From positions 248,001 through 312,000 of the forward strand of contig NZ_JASZYS010000006.1 of assembly GCF_030316845.1 (NCBI RefSeq): DNA of 64,000 nt, in the 5' to 3' direction. Shown piece after piece: positions 54,793 to 64,000 of this stretch. A model generated the notes under the pieces. That model saw only the letters and a list, made by a program, of their open reading frames with translations. It did not search any database and was not told where the DNA came from. The DNA is from Variovorax davisae (GTDB lineage: Bacteria > Pseudomonadota > Gammaproteobacteria > Burkholderiales > Burkholderiaceae_C). The number at the start of each line of letters is the position of its first letter. The stretch's first letter is position 1. A program made the translations under genes and the position numbers.

Positions 54793-55908
54793 ATGAACGT
54801 CCTTGTTTCCGGGGCCAGCATGGCCGGCCTGTCGGCTGCCTGGTGGTTTTCCCGTCTCGGTCACCGGGTGAGCGTCGTCGAGCGTGCTGACGGCCTGCGC
54901 CCCGGCGGTGCGCCCATCGACGTCCGCGGGCGCGCGCTGGGGACCGCGCAGCGCATGGGCATCCTGGCGAAGATCGACGACCGCAAGGTCACGATCCTCG
55001 GCCCGGCGCCGGTGCTCGACGGCACGGGCACGCAAGTCGCGACCCTCGATCTGCGCTGGTTCGCCAACGAGACCGACCAGGACATCGAGATTTCCCGGGA
55101 CCGGCTCAACAACATCCTTCTGGAGGCCTTGCCGGACGGTGTCGAGTTCCGCTTCGGAGCCTCCATCGCGTCGCTCGCCGACGGAGCGCGCGGCGTGGAC
55201 GTCGCTTTCGCGGACGGCCTGAAGGCCCGCTACGACCTCGTGGTCGGTGCCGACGGCCTTCATTCCAACGTGCGCAAGCTCGCCTTCGGGCCCGAGAAGG
55301 ACTATGTCCGGCACTTCGGCTACTACGTCGCGCTCGTCGATCTTCCGGCGCAGCGGGACTGGGAGCGCGGCATGCTCAATGTCCCGGGCCTCACGATCGC
55401 CGTGCGCGATGCGGGCGACGGTCCGCAGGCGCTGATGCTCGCCGCCAGCGCCGAGATCGACTACGACTTCCGCGATCCGGAAGCGCACCGCAGGCTGATC
55501 AGCCAGCTGCTCTCCCGCGTCGATGCCTGGCAGGTGCCCGCCTTGCGCGCGGCATTCATCGATCCCGCCGCCAAGGGTTTCTACTTCGATTCGGTCAGCC
55601 AGACCCACATGCCGAGTTGGATCAAGGGCAATGTCGCGGTCATCGGCGACGCGGGCCACTGCGCTGCACTGCTGTCGGGCATGGGGACCACGCTCGCGAT
55701 GGTGTCGGCGGAGATCCTGGCGACCACGTGGACCGAGCACGGCGGCGACATGGGCGCGGCCTCCCCCGCCTATCACGAGCGCCTGCGCCCCTATGTGGCA
55801 CAGTGCCAGGCATTCGCCCACGAAGGTGCGCCGATCATGGTGCCTGCGACGCAGGAGGCGCTCGACGCGCGCAACGCGCGTTTCCGGGCCTTTGCGTGCG
55901 CCGCCTAG
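54793..55908 (+). CDS. FAD-dependent monooxygenase (TetX/PHBH-like)
   Basis: Protein of 371 residues. Rossmann motif VSGASMAGLSAAWWFSRLGH, GADGLHSNVRKLAFG (the DG motif) and GDAGHCAALLSGMGTTLAMV (the GD motif). GGAPIDVRGRALGTAQRMGI marks the TetX-like branch of aromatic hydroxylases. It may hydroxylate the imported ring compound. AGGAG lies seven bases before the ATG at 54793. Last gene of the second catabolic operon. Confidence 0.87.
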   Translation: MNVLVSGASMAGLSAAWWFSRLGHRVSVVERADGLRPGGAPIDVRGRALGTAQRMGILAKIDDRKVTILGPAPVLDGTGTQVATLDLRWFANETDQDIEISRDRLNNILLEALPDGVEFRFGASIASLADGARGVDVAFADGLKARYDLVVGADGLHSNVRKLAFGPEKDYVRHFGYYVALVDLPAQRDWERGMLNVPGLTIAVRDAGDGPQALMLAASAEIDYDFRDPEAHRRLISQLLSRVDAWQVPALRAAFIDPAAKGFYFDSVSQTHMPSWIKGNVAVIGDAGHCAALLSGMGTTLAMVSAEILATTWTEHGGDMGAASPAYHERLRPYVAQCQAFAHEGAPIMVPATQEALDARNARFRAFACAA

Positions 55909-56132
55909 GACGCTGGCATGCCGCACCTGCAACAGCGCGGAGTCTTCGATGCGCTCGACCCACCAGACGCCGATGCCGCTGTGCCCCCGATGCTGCTCGA
56001 GCACCCGCGCGCCGCCCTCTGGATGTTCTCCGGTGTGCCGAAACGCACAGACAGCCGGCCCCCCCCAGGCCATGATCGGACCCACAGGGACTTGCGGACG
56101 CAGAGGATGCACCGCTCTTCAGGAGACCGACC
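55909..56132. other. Intergenic gap
   Basis: Nothing I can support as a gene. A plus-strand frame (55918-56136) has no family pattern and no ribosome site. Confidence 0.4.
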
Positions 56133-56423
56133 ATGAACGCCATCCATCAGCCACTGGCACGGACCGACGCTCCCGGGCGCCCAGGCGCCACCGCCACCCT
56201 GCGGGGTCTGCAAAAGCCGCTGATGGCGCTGGGCGTGGCCATCGCAGCGCTCGCGAGCGCGATCGTTCTGGTCCTGAATCCGCAACCGGTTTCCTCTCCC
56301 TCGCAGGTGACGCTCGCCTGCAGCGGGACCGCGGCGCACGAATTGCCCGAGGTCGCGATGGTGCGGCAGCTGAGCCGCATTGCCAGGAGCAGCCATGACA
56401 GCCCTGATTCCCAGTGTGCGTGA
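56133..56423 (+). CDS. Hypothetical small protein with one hydrophobic segment
   Basis: A 96-residue reading frame with a good Shine-Dalgarno (AGGAG seven bases before the ATG). It has one hydrophobic stretch, MALGVAIAALASAIVLVL (about 31-48), and no recognised family. The tail (SSHDSPDSQCA) overlaps the start of the remnant hydrolase, so its natural end may have been altered by the same decay. It may be a genuine membrane-anchored peptide or a leftover of a longer gene; confidence is low. Confidence 0.4.
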   Translation: MNAIHQPLARTDAPGRPGATATLRGLQKPLMALGVAIAALASAIVLVLNPQPVSSPSQVTLACSGTAAHELPEVAMVRQLSRIARSSHDSPDSQCA

Positions 56424-56645
56424 GGCGGGCAGCGGACCCGGCGTGGTGTGCGTCCACTCGAACGCGAGCGCTTCCTCGCAGCGGCGCCACTGATGGATCG
56501 CCTGGCCCCGGGCTTTCACGTCTTCGCGCCGGACTCGCTGGGTGAATCGGGTCACATGGGCCCCGTGACACCTCCGGAAATGGTCAAGGACGCCGTCGCG
56601 GGTTTTCTCTCGCGCAGCGCGTTGGTTCACAGCGCCCATCGTTGA
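56395..56645 (+). pseudogene. Alpha/beta hydrolase with frameshift and internal deletion
   Basis: ATG 56395 begins MTALIPSVREAGSGPGVVCV, then HSNASASSQ, the start of an alpha/beta hydrolase with its oxyanion motif. The expected continuation (MDRLAPGFHVFAPDSLG) is present but in a shifted frame from about 56491. It is followed directly by GESGHMGPVTPPEMVKDAVA, which is the C-terminal catalytic-histidine segment of the same family. About 180 codons including the nucleophile elbow are missing, so the gene is broken. Confidence 0.65.
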
Positions 56646-56718
56646 TGCCGGCCGCCGCTCGCCGCGGCGTCGCCTTGCTCCCTGCCGCGCAGGCCGCGGG
56701 CGCGGCGACAATGCACCC

Positions 56719-56976
56719 ATGACCCAAGGCAAGCGCATCTCGGCAGACATCGGCGGCGACGCCCTGCAATCCATCCGGGCGTTCGGGGCAGCGGCAAGGC
56801 AGGCCCGAACGGCGGCGGGGGAGGGCCAGGCCGCCGCGGCCGCGCGGCTGGGGGTGCATGTTCAAACCATCGGCCGCATCGAAGCGGGCGAGCCCGGCGT
56901 GGCCATCGGGCACGTGCTGGGCCTGCTCGCGCTGTATGGCATCGGCGCCAGGCTGCAGCTGCCGGAAGGACGCTGA
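56719..56976 (+). CDS. XRE-type helix-turn-helix regulator
   Basis: An 85-residue protein. AFGAAARQARTAAGEGQAAAAARLGVHVQTIGRIEAGEPGVAIGHVL is a Cro/C1-type helix-turn-helix resembling HipB-like repressors. The recognition helix reads VHVQTIGRIEAG. It is four bases before the M16 peptidase gene, which is unusual for a regulator of that type. There is no HipA-like kinase or toxin next to it, so the antitoxin reading is not supported. Confidence 0.75.
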   Translation: MTQGKRISADIGGDALQSIRAFGAAARQARTAAGEGQAAAAARLGVHVQTIGRIEAGEPGVAIGHVLGLLALYGIGARLQLPEGR

Positions 56977-56979
56977 GCC

Positions 56980-58299
56980 ATGGACCGGCTGCCGGCGAAG
57001 CGCCCCACCATCGCCCTGCACACGCTGGCGAACGGCGTGCGGCTGCTCGCCATTCCCATGCCCCAGGTGCAGAGCGCCAGCGTGGGCGTGTTCCTGCGCG
57101 TGGGCTCCCGCGACGAGACGCCGCTCAGCAATGGCATCGGCCATGTGCTGGAGCACATGGCGTTCAAGGGGACCACCAGCCGCTCGGTGCAGGCCATCAA
57201 CCTGGATGCGGAGCGGCTGGGCGCGGACGTCAACGCGTTCACCGGCAAGGACACCACCGGCTACTTCATGACCGGCCTGGGCCGTCACGCGCAGCAGTTG
57301 CTGCGCATGACGGCCGACATCGTGCTGAACAGCACGTTTCCCGACACCGAGCTGCAGCGCGAACTGGACGTGATTCGCCAGGAAGCCATCGAGTACGAGG
57401 AGGATCCGCAGGATGGCTCCAGCGACCTGCTCGACCGCGCGATCTGGGGCGACGACCCGATGGGCATGCCCGTGATCGGCACCGTCGCCAACATCGAAGC
57501 TTTCACCCGGCACGACCTGCTGCGCCACGTGCAGTCCCACTACGTCGCGGACAAGACCGTCGTCGCTGCGGCCGGGAACTTCGACGTCGACGCCTGGGTG
57601 GCGCTCGCCGGGGAACTCTTTGCGGCGATGCCCCCGTCGGCCGAGCGACCCGTGCCGCCGGCGCCCGCCAAGTACGTCGGTCATGCCATGGCCCGGCGCT
57701 TCACGCAGGTGTCGCAGGTGTTCCTGAACATCGCCTATCCGCTGGCGCCCGCGCGGCCGCAGGAGATGTCGCAGCAGCGCTGGCGCCTTGCGGCAGCGCT
57801 GGCGGCCAACCTGTTCGGAGGCGGGATGTCGGCGCCCCTGGTCGACACCGTCCGGGAGCAGCTCGGCCTGGCCTACACGGCCCATTCCACGATCGACAGC
57901 GGGGACGTCTGGGCCAACTTCGTGGTGCATGCGGTCACCACGCCGGACAAGCTCGACGCGCTGGTGGCGGCGACTGGCGACCTGCTGCGTGCGCAGGCCG
58001 CGACCATCGACCCGGTGCACCTGGAGCGGGCGAAGAACCAGCTGACCGTGTCCCGGGTGCGCGCCGGCGAGCGGACCTACGCCACCATGGAGCAGGCCGT
58101 CGAAGAGCTCTTCGCCAGCGCGGCCGCGATGCCGATGGCCGAAGCGATCGCCATGATCGACGACATCCGCGCGGAGGAAGTGCGGGCGGTCTTCGAGCGG
58201 ATGCTGGCCCATCCGCCGGCGCTGGCGATCACGGGCAAGGGCGCCAGCGCGCGAGGCGCGCGGCAGCTGGCAGCGCGGCTGGTCGCCGGCGCCGGTTAG
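56980..58299 (+). CDS. M16 family (pitrilysin/processing-peptidase-like) metallopeptidase
   Basis: Protein of 439 residues. GIGHVLEHMAFKGT is the inverted HxxEH zinc motif of M16, and LDVIRQEAIEYEEDPQD supplies the third Glu about 75 residues later. The C-terminal M16_C half (EQLGLAYTAHSTIDSGDVWANF, ERAKNQL) is complete. No signal peptide is seen, so it should be cytosolic. It is similar to bacterial homologues of mitochondrial processing peptidase. The start ATG 56980 is four bases after the XRE gene, suggesting co-transcription. Substrate unknown. Confidence 0.92.
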   Translation: MDRLPAKRPTIALHTLANGVRLLAIPMPQVQSASVGVFLRVGSRDETPLSNGIGHVLEHMAFKGTTSRSVQAINLDAERLGADVNAFTGKDTTGYFMTGLGRHAQQLLRMTADIVLNSTFPDTELQRELDVIRQEAIEYEEDPQDGSSDLLDRAIWGDDPMGMPVIGTVANIEAFTRHDLLRHVQSHYVADKTVVAAAGNFDVDAWVALAGELFAAMPPSAERPVPPAPAKYVGHAMARRFTQVSQVFLNIAYPLAPARPQEMSQQRWRLAAALAANLFGGGMSAPLVDTVREQLGLAYTAHSTIDSGDVWANFVVHAVTTPDKLDALVAATGDLLRAQAATIDPVHLERAKNQLTVSRVRAGERTYATMEQAVEELFASAAAMPMAEAIAMIDDIRAEEVRAVFERMLAHPPALAITGKGASARGARQLAARLVAGAG

Positions 58300-58314
58300 C
58301 GCCGGGCGTGGCGC

Positions 58315-59565
58315 TCAGGGCGCGATGCCGCCACTGGGCCCGGGGATCTTGGTATCGGAAGCCAGGTGCAGGCGGGCGGGCGGGCCCGACAGGCGGATCT
58401 GGTACTCGGTGATCTTCGTTCCCGTGTTGCCCACCACCAGATTCGGCACGCCACGCCGCTTGTCCTCCCTCAGGTCCGGGCGGCTGGGCGGGGCAGGTCG
58501 GCCCAGGTCCGGATGCGTGTGGAAAATGGCGACCAACACGCTGTCGTCGACATCGGGAGGCGGTTCGACCCTGATGTAGTTCGTGCCCTCCGCCTTGGCC
58601 CGTTCGATGGACAGCTGGCCCGTGATCAGGTTGAGGAAGACCCAGCCGCCCTCTTCATGGGCCTGGAGCACGCGATCGCGGGAGCCCACGTTGGACGCAT
58701 CCCAGGCGGACTGGATCGCCTCGGCCACGACGCGGTTCCTGCGCAGTTCGTCGAAGGTCGGCGGTCGCCTGCCCAGCAGTTCCACGCAGCGGGCCAGCTC
58801 TCTGAAGCCGAGGGCGTTCTTCATGTCGGCAAGCATGCTTCTCCTCTCCAGCACGAATTGCCTTTCGGCCGGCGTGGCGGCCCGGATGGCGTCGCGATAG
58901 TCGGTGTACGTGGCGCCTGCCCTGTCCAGCAGGGCCTGGATCCTGTTGCGAAGCCCGTACGCCGGCCCGCCAGCGTCCCAGGCATGCAACGTGAGCGCTT
59001 CCGGCGTGGCGGCGTCGGAGAGGGCCTGGCGCTGAATGACGGGGGTGGCATCGCTCGAGCCCTGTTCCTGCTGGACGCAATGGGTCAATTCGTGCGCGAG
59101 GAGCTGGCGGCCCGAGGCGGTCGCGGGCGCGTACTGGCCCGCGCCGAACACCAGGTGGGCGCCGGCCGCATAGGCCCGCGCGTTCATCCTGCGCGCCGAG
59201 TCCGCGGCTTGCGCATCCGTGTGCAGGCGGACATGGCTGAAGTCGTGCCCGAAGCGCGGCTCGACAAAGGCGCGGGTGGGCGCGTCGAGGGGACGGCCGG
59301 GCGACTGCATCACGTCGCGGACGATCGGCGGCCATTCGACCGGTTCGCGGACCCCGGACCCGATGCGGCTGGCGCGCAGGGGCGCGGCGGCCGGGAGTTC
59401 GGCATCGGCCATGCGCGTCACCCGCTCCGAGACGCGATCCGCTTCCCGTTCGAACGCGCTTCCCGGCGGGTCGATCGCCGACTTCGGCGGGAGCCGGCCG
59501 AGCCGCATCGACGCGGCCGGCGACAAGTCCGGATGTGCCTTGGGCTTCGCCGCGAAAGTCTGCAT
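58315..59565 (-). CDS. DUF4157 (eCIS core) protein with C-terminal JAMM-like domain
   Basis: Protein of 416 residues. Residues about 82-165 match the DUF4157 (eCIS core) domain with zinc motif HELTH (158-162), often found in proteins tied to contractile injection systems. After a helical middle, residues 300-395 show a JAMM/JAB-like site: E304-E305, then FHTHP (H349, H351), S361 and D364, fitting E-HxHP-SxxD. Two metalloprotease-like sites in one protein suggest a secreted or injected effector. ATG 59565 has GAGGGG five bases upstream; a GTG six bases earlier is possible. No injection-system structural genes are in the window. Confidence 0.82.
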   Translation of the reverse strand: MQTFAAKPKAHPDLSPAASMRLGRLPPKSAIDPPGSAFEREADRVSERVTRMADAELPAAAPLRASRIGSGVREPVEWPPIVRDVMQSPGRPLDAPTRAFVEPRFGHDFSHVRLHTDAQAADSARRMNARAYAAGAHLVFGAGQYAPATASGRQLLAHELTHCVQQEQGSSDATPVIQRQALSDAATPEALTLHAWDAGGPAYGLRNRIQALLDRAGATYTDYRDAIRAATPAERQFVLERRSMLADMKNALGFRELARCVELLGRRPPTFDELRRNRVVAEAIQSAWDASNVGSRDRVLQAHEEGGWVFLNLITGQLSIERAKAEGTNYIRVEPPPDVDDSVLVAIFHTHPDLGRPAPPSRPDLREDKRRGVPNLVVGNTGTKITEYQIRLSGPPARLHLASDTKIPGPSGGIAP

Positions 59566-59594
59566 GGCCACCCCTCGAAGCTGCGCCGCTCGGA

Positions 59595-60131
59595 CTACCT
59601 CGAGAGCTTGAACAGATTGGATGCGCCGGGAATCCTGACCTTCATGTCGGCGGCATCGTTGCAGAACCCCGGCAGGTCGCCCCGGTGCGAGCCCATCACG
59701 GCGCCGGTCACCATGCCCAGGTGCATCAGGAAGATCTCCTTGCGAAAGCGCAGCTCATTGACTGCGGCCGGGCCTTTGGACTTGCCTTGTGGCTGCAGGA
59801 ATTTCGTGCGCATCAAGGTGTCGACCTTCGCCTGGTCGATTTCGAGCGTGTCGCACATCGCCGACGCCGCGCTGTAGTAGCCGATATAGAACAGCAGCCC
59901 ACGCTGCTCCGGCGTCCACCAGGGGGCCATGGTGTCGACCAGAACCTTCATGACGGCGGCCTTGCCGGCCTGGTTCTCCGCGCCGTCGGGTGGAGGGGCG
60001 GGGGGAGGGGCGGCTGGTGGCGGCATCGGCGCCGAAAGCGCCGGCGGCTGGGGCTTGGCGCCGTCCTGCTGCGGGGCGGCGCTGCAGCCGACCAGCGCCG
60101 CCATGCAAAGAAGGCAGGCGATGTTCCTCAT
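59595..60131 (-). CDS. Hypothetical lipoprotein
   Basis: Protein of 178 residues with lipoprotein signal CLLCMAALVGC (lipobox LVGC, Cys 16), then a proline-rich linker (about 26-50). A helical domain follows with LVDTMAPWWTPEQRGLLFYIG, SAMCDTLEIDQAKVDTLMRT and the HLGMVTGAVMGSHRGDLP ending. I do not recognise the family. It lies 29 bases from the DUF4157 gene on the same strand, so a functional link is possible. It would be anchored in the periplasm or outer membrane. Confidence 0.6.
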   Translation of the reverse strand: MRNIACLLCMAALVGCSAAPQQDGAKPQPPALSAPMPPPAAPPPAPPPDGAENQAGKAAVMKVLVDTMAPWWTPEQRGLLFYIGYYSAASAMCDTLEIDQAKVDTLMRTKFLQPQGKSKGPAAVNELRFRKEIFLMHLGMVTGAVMGSHRGDLPGFCNDAADMKVRIPGASNLFKLSR

Positions 60132-60140
60132 TCGCCGCCC

Positions 60141-60512
60141 TCAATACCGGAACACCTGCGCCGACCAGTCCGCCGCATACATCATGCCCCGGAAGCAGGC
60201 GCGCTGGGCGCCGTAGCACATGACCCCGGGCGCCGGAGAGAAGGACACGTTGTCGGTGGGCGGCGGCGGTGGTGGATAGGGCCGCGCGCCGTGGCCGTAG
60301 GGCGGCGGGTAGGGGTACGCGTACTGAGGCTGCTCCCGGTCCTTGGCGATCGCTGCCGCGATGACGCCGCCGATCGCGACGGCCGCCAGGGCGGCCGCTG
60401 CATCGTTCGCGGACGTGTCATGGCGAGGCGGCGGCGCATTCCGGGGCTGGCCGAATGCCGTGGACGACACCGCCATCGTGAGTCCGACTGCTGCGGCGAC
60501 CAGGGTTTTCAC
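60141..60512 (-). CDS. Hypothetical secreted protein
   Basis: Protein of 123 residues. GTG 60512 with GGAGGTGTC immediately upstream is preferred over the ATG at 60539 because it gives a standard signal peptide (VKTLVAAAVGLTMAVSSTAFG). A hydrophobic Ala/Gly segment (about 37-55) follows, then a Tyr/Pro-rich linker (YAYPYPPPYGHGARPYPPP) and a short cysteine-containing end (CYGAQRACFRGMMYAADW). The function is unknown; size and composition resemble other small periplasmic proteins of this window. It sits nine bases from the lipoprotein gene. Confidence 0.65.
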   Translation of the reverse strand: MKTLVAAAVGLTMAVSSTAFGQPRNAPPPRHDTSANDAAAALAAVAIGGVIAAAIAKDREQPQYAYPYPPPYGHGARPYPPPPPPTDNVSFSPAPGVMCYGAQRACFRGMMYAADWSAQVFRY

Positions 60513-60652
60513 GACACCTCCAACGCATTGACGAACCATGCTATCGCCCGGCGCGCAAGTTGTCGATGCGAGGCCGCCTTCTGACGGTCCTGTCCTACGA
60601 TGGCACTGCCCATGTCTGCCCGGCGGCGCCGGCCGCCGTATGCTCGGTGGCC

Positions 60653-61477
60653 ATGGACGCCTCCACCTTGCTCGCCGACTTCGCCGCGCGCCACCGCCGC
60701 CTTTTTGTGCTGACCGGCGCCGGCTGCAGCACCGATTCGGGCATCCCCGACTACCGCGACCTCAACGGCGACTGGAAACGGCCGTCGCCGGTCACGTACC
60801 AGGCCTTCACCGGTGACGAACTCACGCGCCGCCGCTACTGGGCGCGCAGCCTCGTCGGCTGGCCGACCATGGCGACCGCCCGGCCCGGCGCCTCGCACCG
60901 GGCCCTGGCCCGGCTCGAGGCCTCCGGTCGCGTGGGACTGCTGCTGACGCAGAACGTCGACGGCCTGCACGACGCCGCGGGCAGCCGCCAGACCATCGAC
61001 CTGCACGGCCGCATCGACACGGTGCGCTGCCTCGGCTGCGAGACGCGCACGCCGCGCGCCCGGATGCAGCAGACGCTGCGGGCGCGCAACCCGGCGTGGG
61101 CCGCACTGGAAGCCCGCGCCGCGCCCGACGGCGATGCGGATGTCGAAGGCCGGGACTTCGCCAGCTTCGAGGTGCCGGCCTGTCCGCTGTGCGGCGGCAT
61201 GCTCAAGCCCGACGTGGTGTTCTTCGGCGAGAGCGTGCCGCGCGAGCGCGTGCAAGCCGCCTACGCGGCACTGCATGAAGCCGACGCCGTGCTGGTCGCC
61301 GGCTCGTCATTGATGGTGTATTCGGGCTTCCGCTTCGTGCAGGCGGCCGTGGCCGCGGGCAAGCCGGTGGCGGCGGTCAACCTCGGCCGCACACGGGCCG
61401 ACGATCTGCTGGCGCTGAAGGTCGCGCAGCCGGTGGGCGACGCCTTGACGGCCCTGGCCGAGCAGCTGGCGGCCTGA
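60653..61477 (+). CDS. Sir2-family NAD-dependent deacylase
   Basis: Protein of 274 residues. LTGAGCSTDSGIPDYRDLNGDWK and TQNVDGLHDAAGS, then LHGRID (catalytic His) are the sirtuin motifs. Two CxxC pairs (CLGCETR and CPLCGG) bind the structural zinc. It uses NAD to remove acyl groups from lysines. The insert with ALEARAAPDGDADVEGRDFASFEVPA between the zinc pairs is longer than in E. coli CobB. Start ATG 60653; the earlier in-frame start adds a nondescript stretch. Confidence 0.92.
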   Translation: MDASTLLADFAARHRRLFVLTGAGCSTDSGIPDYRDLNGDWKRPSPVTYQAFTGDELTRRRYWARSLVGWPTMATARPGASHRALARLEASGRVGLLLTQNVDGLHDAAGSRQTIDLHGRIDTVRCLGCETRTPRARMQQTLRARNPAWAALEARAAPDGDADVEGRDFASFEVPACPLCGGMLKPDVVFFGESVPRERVQAAYAALHEADAVLVAGSSLMVYSGFRFVQAAVAAGKPVAAVNLGRTRADDLLALKVAQPVGDALTALAEQLAA

Positions 61478-61478
61478 C

Positions 61479-62138
61479 TCAGAAATCGGAAGACCGGACG
61501 ATGATCGGTTCACGGTGCGTGGCGTCGTAGCGCGACCAGGCGGCCACGTTGATCGCCACGTGGTTTTCTTCGTACGCGCTCACCGCGCGGCTGGCGCCAT
61601 CCGAGGCGTGCACGTAGGCACCGAAATGGGCCGCCAGCGCGTCGTCGGTGATCAGCGCCTCGATCTCGCGGCCTTGCACGGGGAGCGCGAAGGCCACGCC
61701 ATTGCCGACCCAGCGCGCGCCGCGCGAGCCGCCGATGCGATGGCCGCCGGCATCGACGTCCCGGGGCCTTTCCAGGGGCGCCCGCTGCGTTTCCGTGGTT
61801 TCCTCGACGGGTTCGGGCTGCGGATCTTCGATGATCTCGGCCGATGCGAAGTCCCGCTCCAGATACATCATCTCGTAGTTGCAGATCTGGATCACGTCCC
61901 GGTCCAGCAAGGGCCGCAGCGCCACGTCGTCGCCGTTGACCAGCGTGCCGTTGGTGCTGTGAAGGTCGTGCAGGGTGACGAAATGCCCGAGCCGCGTGAG
62001 GACGGCGTGGGTCTTGCTGACGGTGTTGCTCGGGAGCACCAGGTGGTTGCTCAGGCTGCGCCCGATCCTGAACTCGCCTTCGAGCAGCCGCACGTTGCGC
62101 AGCGCAATGCCGTTCTTGGTCACGATCAGAGTCGGCAT
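61479..62138 (-). CDS. FHA-domain protein
   Basis: Protein of 219 residues. FHA domain at residues about 5-98 with GRSLSNHLVLPSNTVSKTHAV and STNGTLVNG, the phosphothreonine-binding loops. The remainder (about 100-219) is acidic then a mixed domain (RWVGNGVAFALPVQGREIEA, LIVRSSDF-like end) that I cannot assign. It would bind phosphorylated proteins in signalling. ATG 62138 has AAGGAGG nearby. It converges on the Sir2 gene across one base. Confidence 0.8.
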   Translation of the reverse strand: MPTLIVTKNGIALRNVRLLEGEFRIGRSLSNHLVLPSNTVSKTHAVLTRLGHFVTLHDLHSTNGTLVNGDDVALRPLLDRDVIQICNYEMMYLERDFASAEIIEDPQPEPVEETTETQRAPLERPRDVDAGGHRIGGSRGARWVGNGVAFALPVQGREIEALITDDALAAHFGAYVHASDGASRAVSAYEENHVAINVAAWSRYDATHREPIIVRSSDF

Positions 62139-62261
62139 CGCTCGAAGTCCCTCCTTGAGTGGCGATGGTATTCGCCACGGCCATGCCCGCTGGCGGTCGT
62201 CACATGAAGAGAGCAATGAGACGAACTGATACAGCCATCGCCGGCCCCCACCCGCGTGCCG

Positions 62262-64000
<1,739 letters not shown>

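Noticed and set aside
56719..56976. Toxin-antitoxin pair at the XRE gene
   Set aside because: The next gene is a complete M16 peptidase and the preceding gene is a broken hydrolase; no toxin-like protein is present.
58315..60512. Complete contractile injection system
   Set aside because: Only the DUF4157 protein suggests it; no sheath, tube, baseplate or ATPase genes are in the window.

Overview
The window is about 68% G+C and almost fully coding. It carries family signatures typical of the Burkholderiales, most like Comamonadaceae (Variovorax-like): a DUF4148 repeat protein, a YXWGXW repeat protein, ABC and symporter genes for carboxylates and amides, and partner-switching regulators. The taxon is an inference from gene content; no rRNA or tRNA gene was seen. 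A Rep_3-type initiator gene, an iteron array, an AT-rich stretch, parA and parB lie together at 27.1-31.4 kb. The window therefore probably spans the replication origin of a second replicon (chromid or megaplasmid) and not of the main chromosome.

Layout. 1-6.8 kb: 3' end of an M81 peptidase, a winged-helix/STAND ATPase regulator, a DUF3311/sodium-solute symporter pair and a secreted DUF4148 repeat protein. 6.8-15.6 kb: an unknown membrane protein, a zinc-ribbon/class III cyclase/ATPase/TPR giant, a peroxiredoxin-like protein, a membrane cyclic-nucleotide-binding protein, a TauE/SafE permease, a LysR regulator with an M20-like protein whose metal site is altered, and a YXWGXW protein. 15.6-22.5 kb (minus strand): eight tightly coupled genes, namely two paralogous MASE2 histidine kinases, a single-domain response regulator, an RsbW-like ATPase, a STAS protein, two patatin-like lipases and a receiver-PP2C phosphatase. 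This is the best candidate for an undescribed system: a complete partner-switching circuit with no sigma factor, wired by 4-base overlaps to two lipases.

22.6-28.5 kb: an AraC regulator, a decayed LysR gene, a metNIQ-type importer and rep. 28.5-33.5 kb: origin, parA, parB, three nearly identical palindromes, an unknown helix-turn-helix/coiled-coil gene, then a roughly 1.2 kb stretch of repeats and gene debris. 33.5-40.5 kb: three small secreted proteins, a DUF3830/amidohydrolase pair beside a truncated permease, a flavin monooxygenase, the ohrR-ohr peroxide-defence pair with three repeated operator-like sites, and a cyclase-like DUF2652 protein.

40.7-55.9 kb: two catabolic islands. The first has a TetR regulator, a two-domain VOC dioxygenase, a flavin monooxygenase resembling pyridine-ring-cleaving MHPCO, a five-gene Liv-type importer and a kynurenine-formamidase-like hydrolase. 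The second has a LysR regulator, a GAF-like protein, a small VOC protein, an alpha/beta hydrolase, a nitrate/taurine-type importer and another flavin monooxygenase. Both look like uptake plus oxidative degradation of (hetero)aromatic compounds, with the substrate unknown. 55.9-64 kb: a remnant hydrolase, an XRE regulator, an M16 peptidase, a DUF4157 (eCIS core) protein fused to a JAMM-like domain, a lipoprotein, a Sir2 deacylase, an FHA protein and the 3' part of a hybrid histidine kinase.
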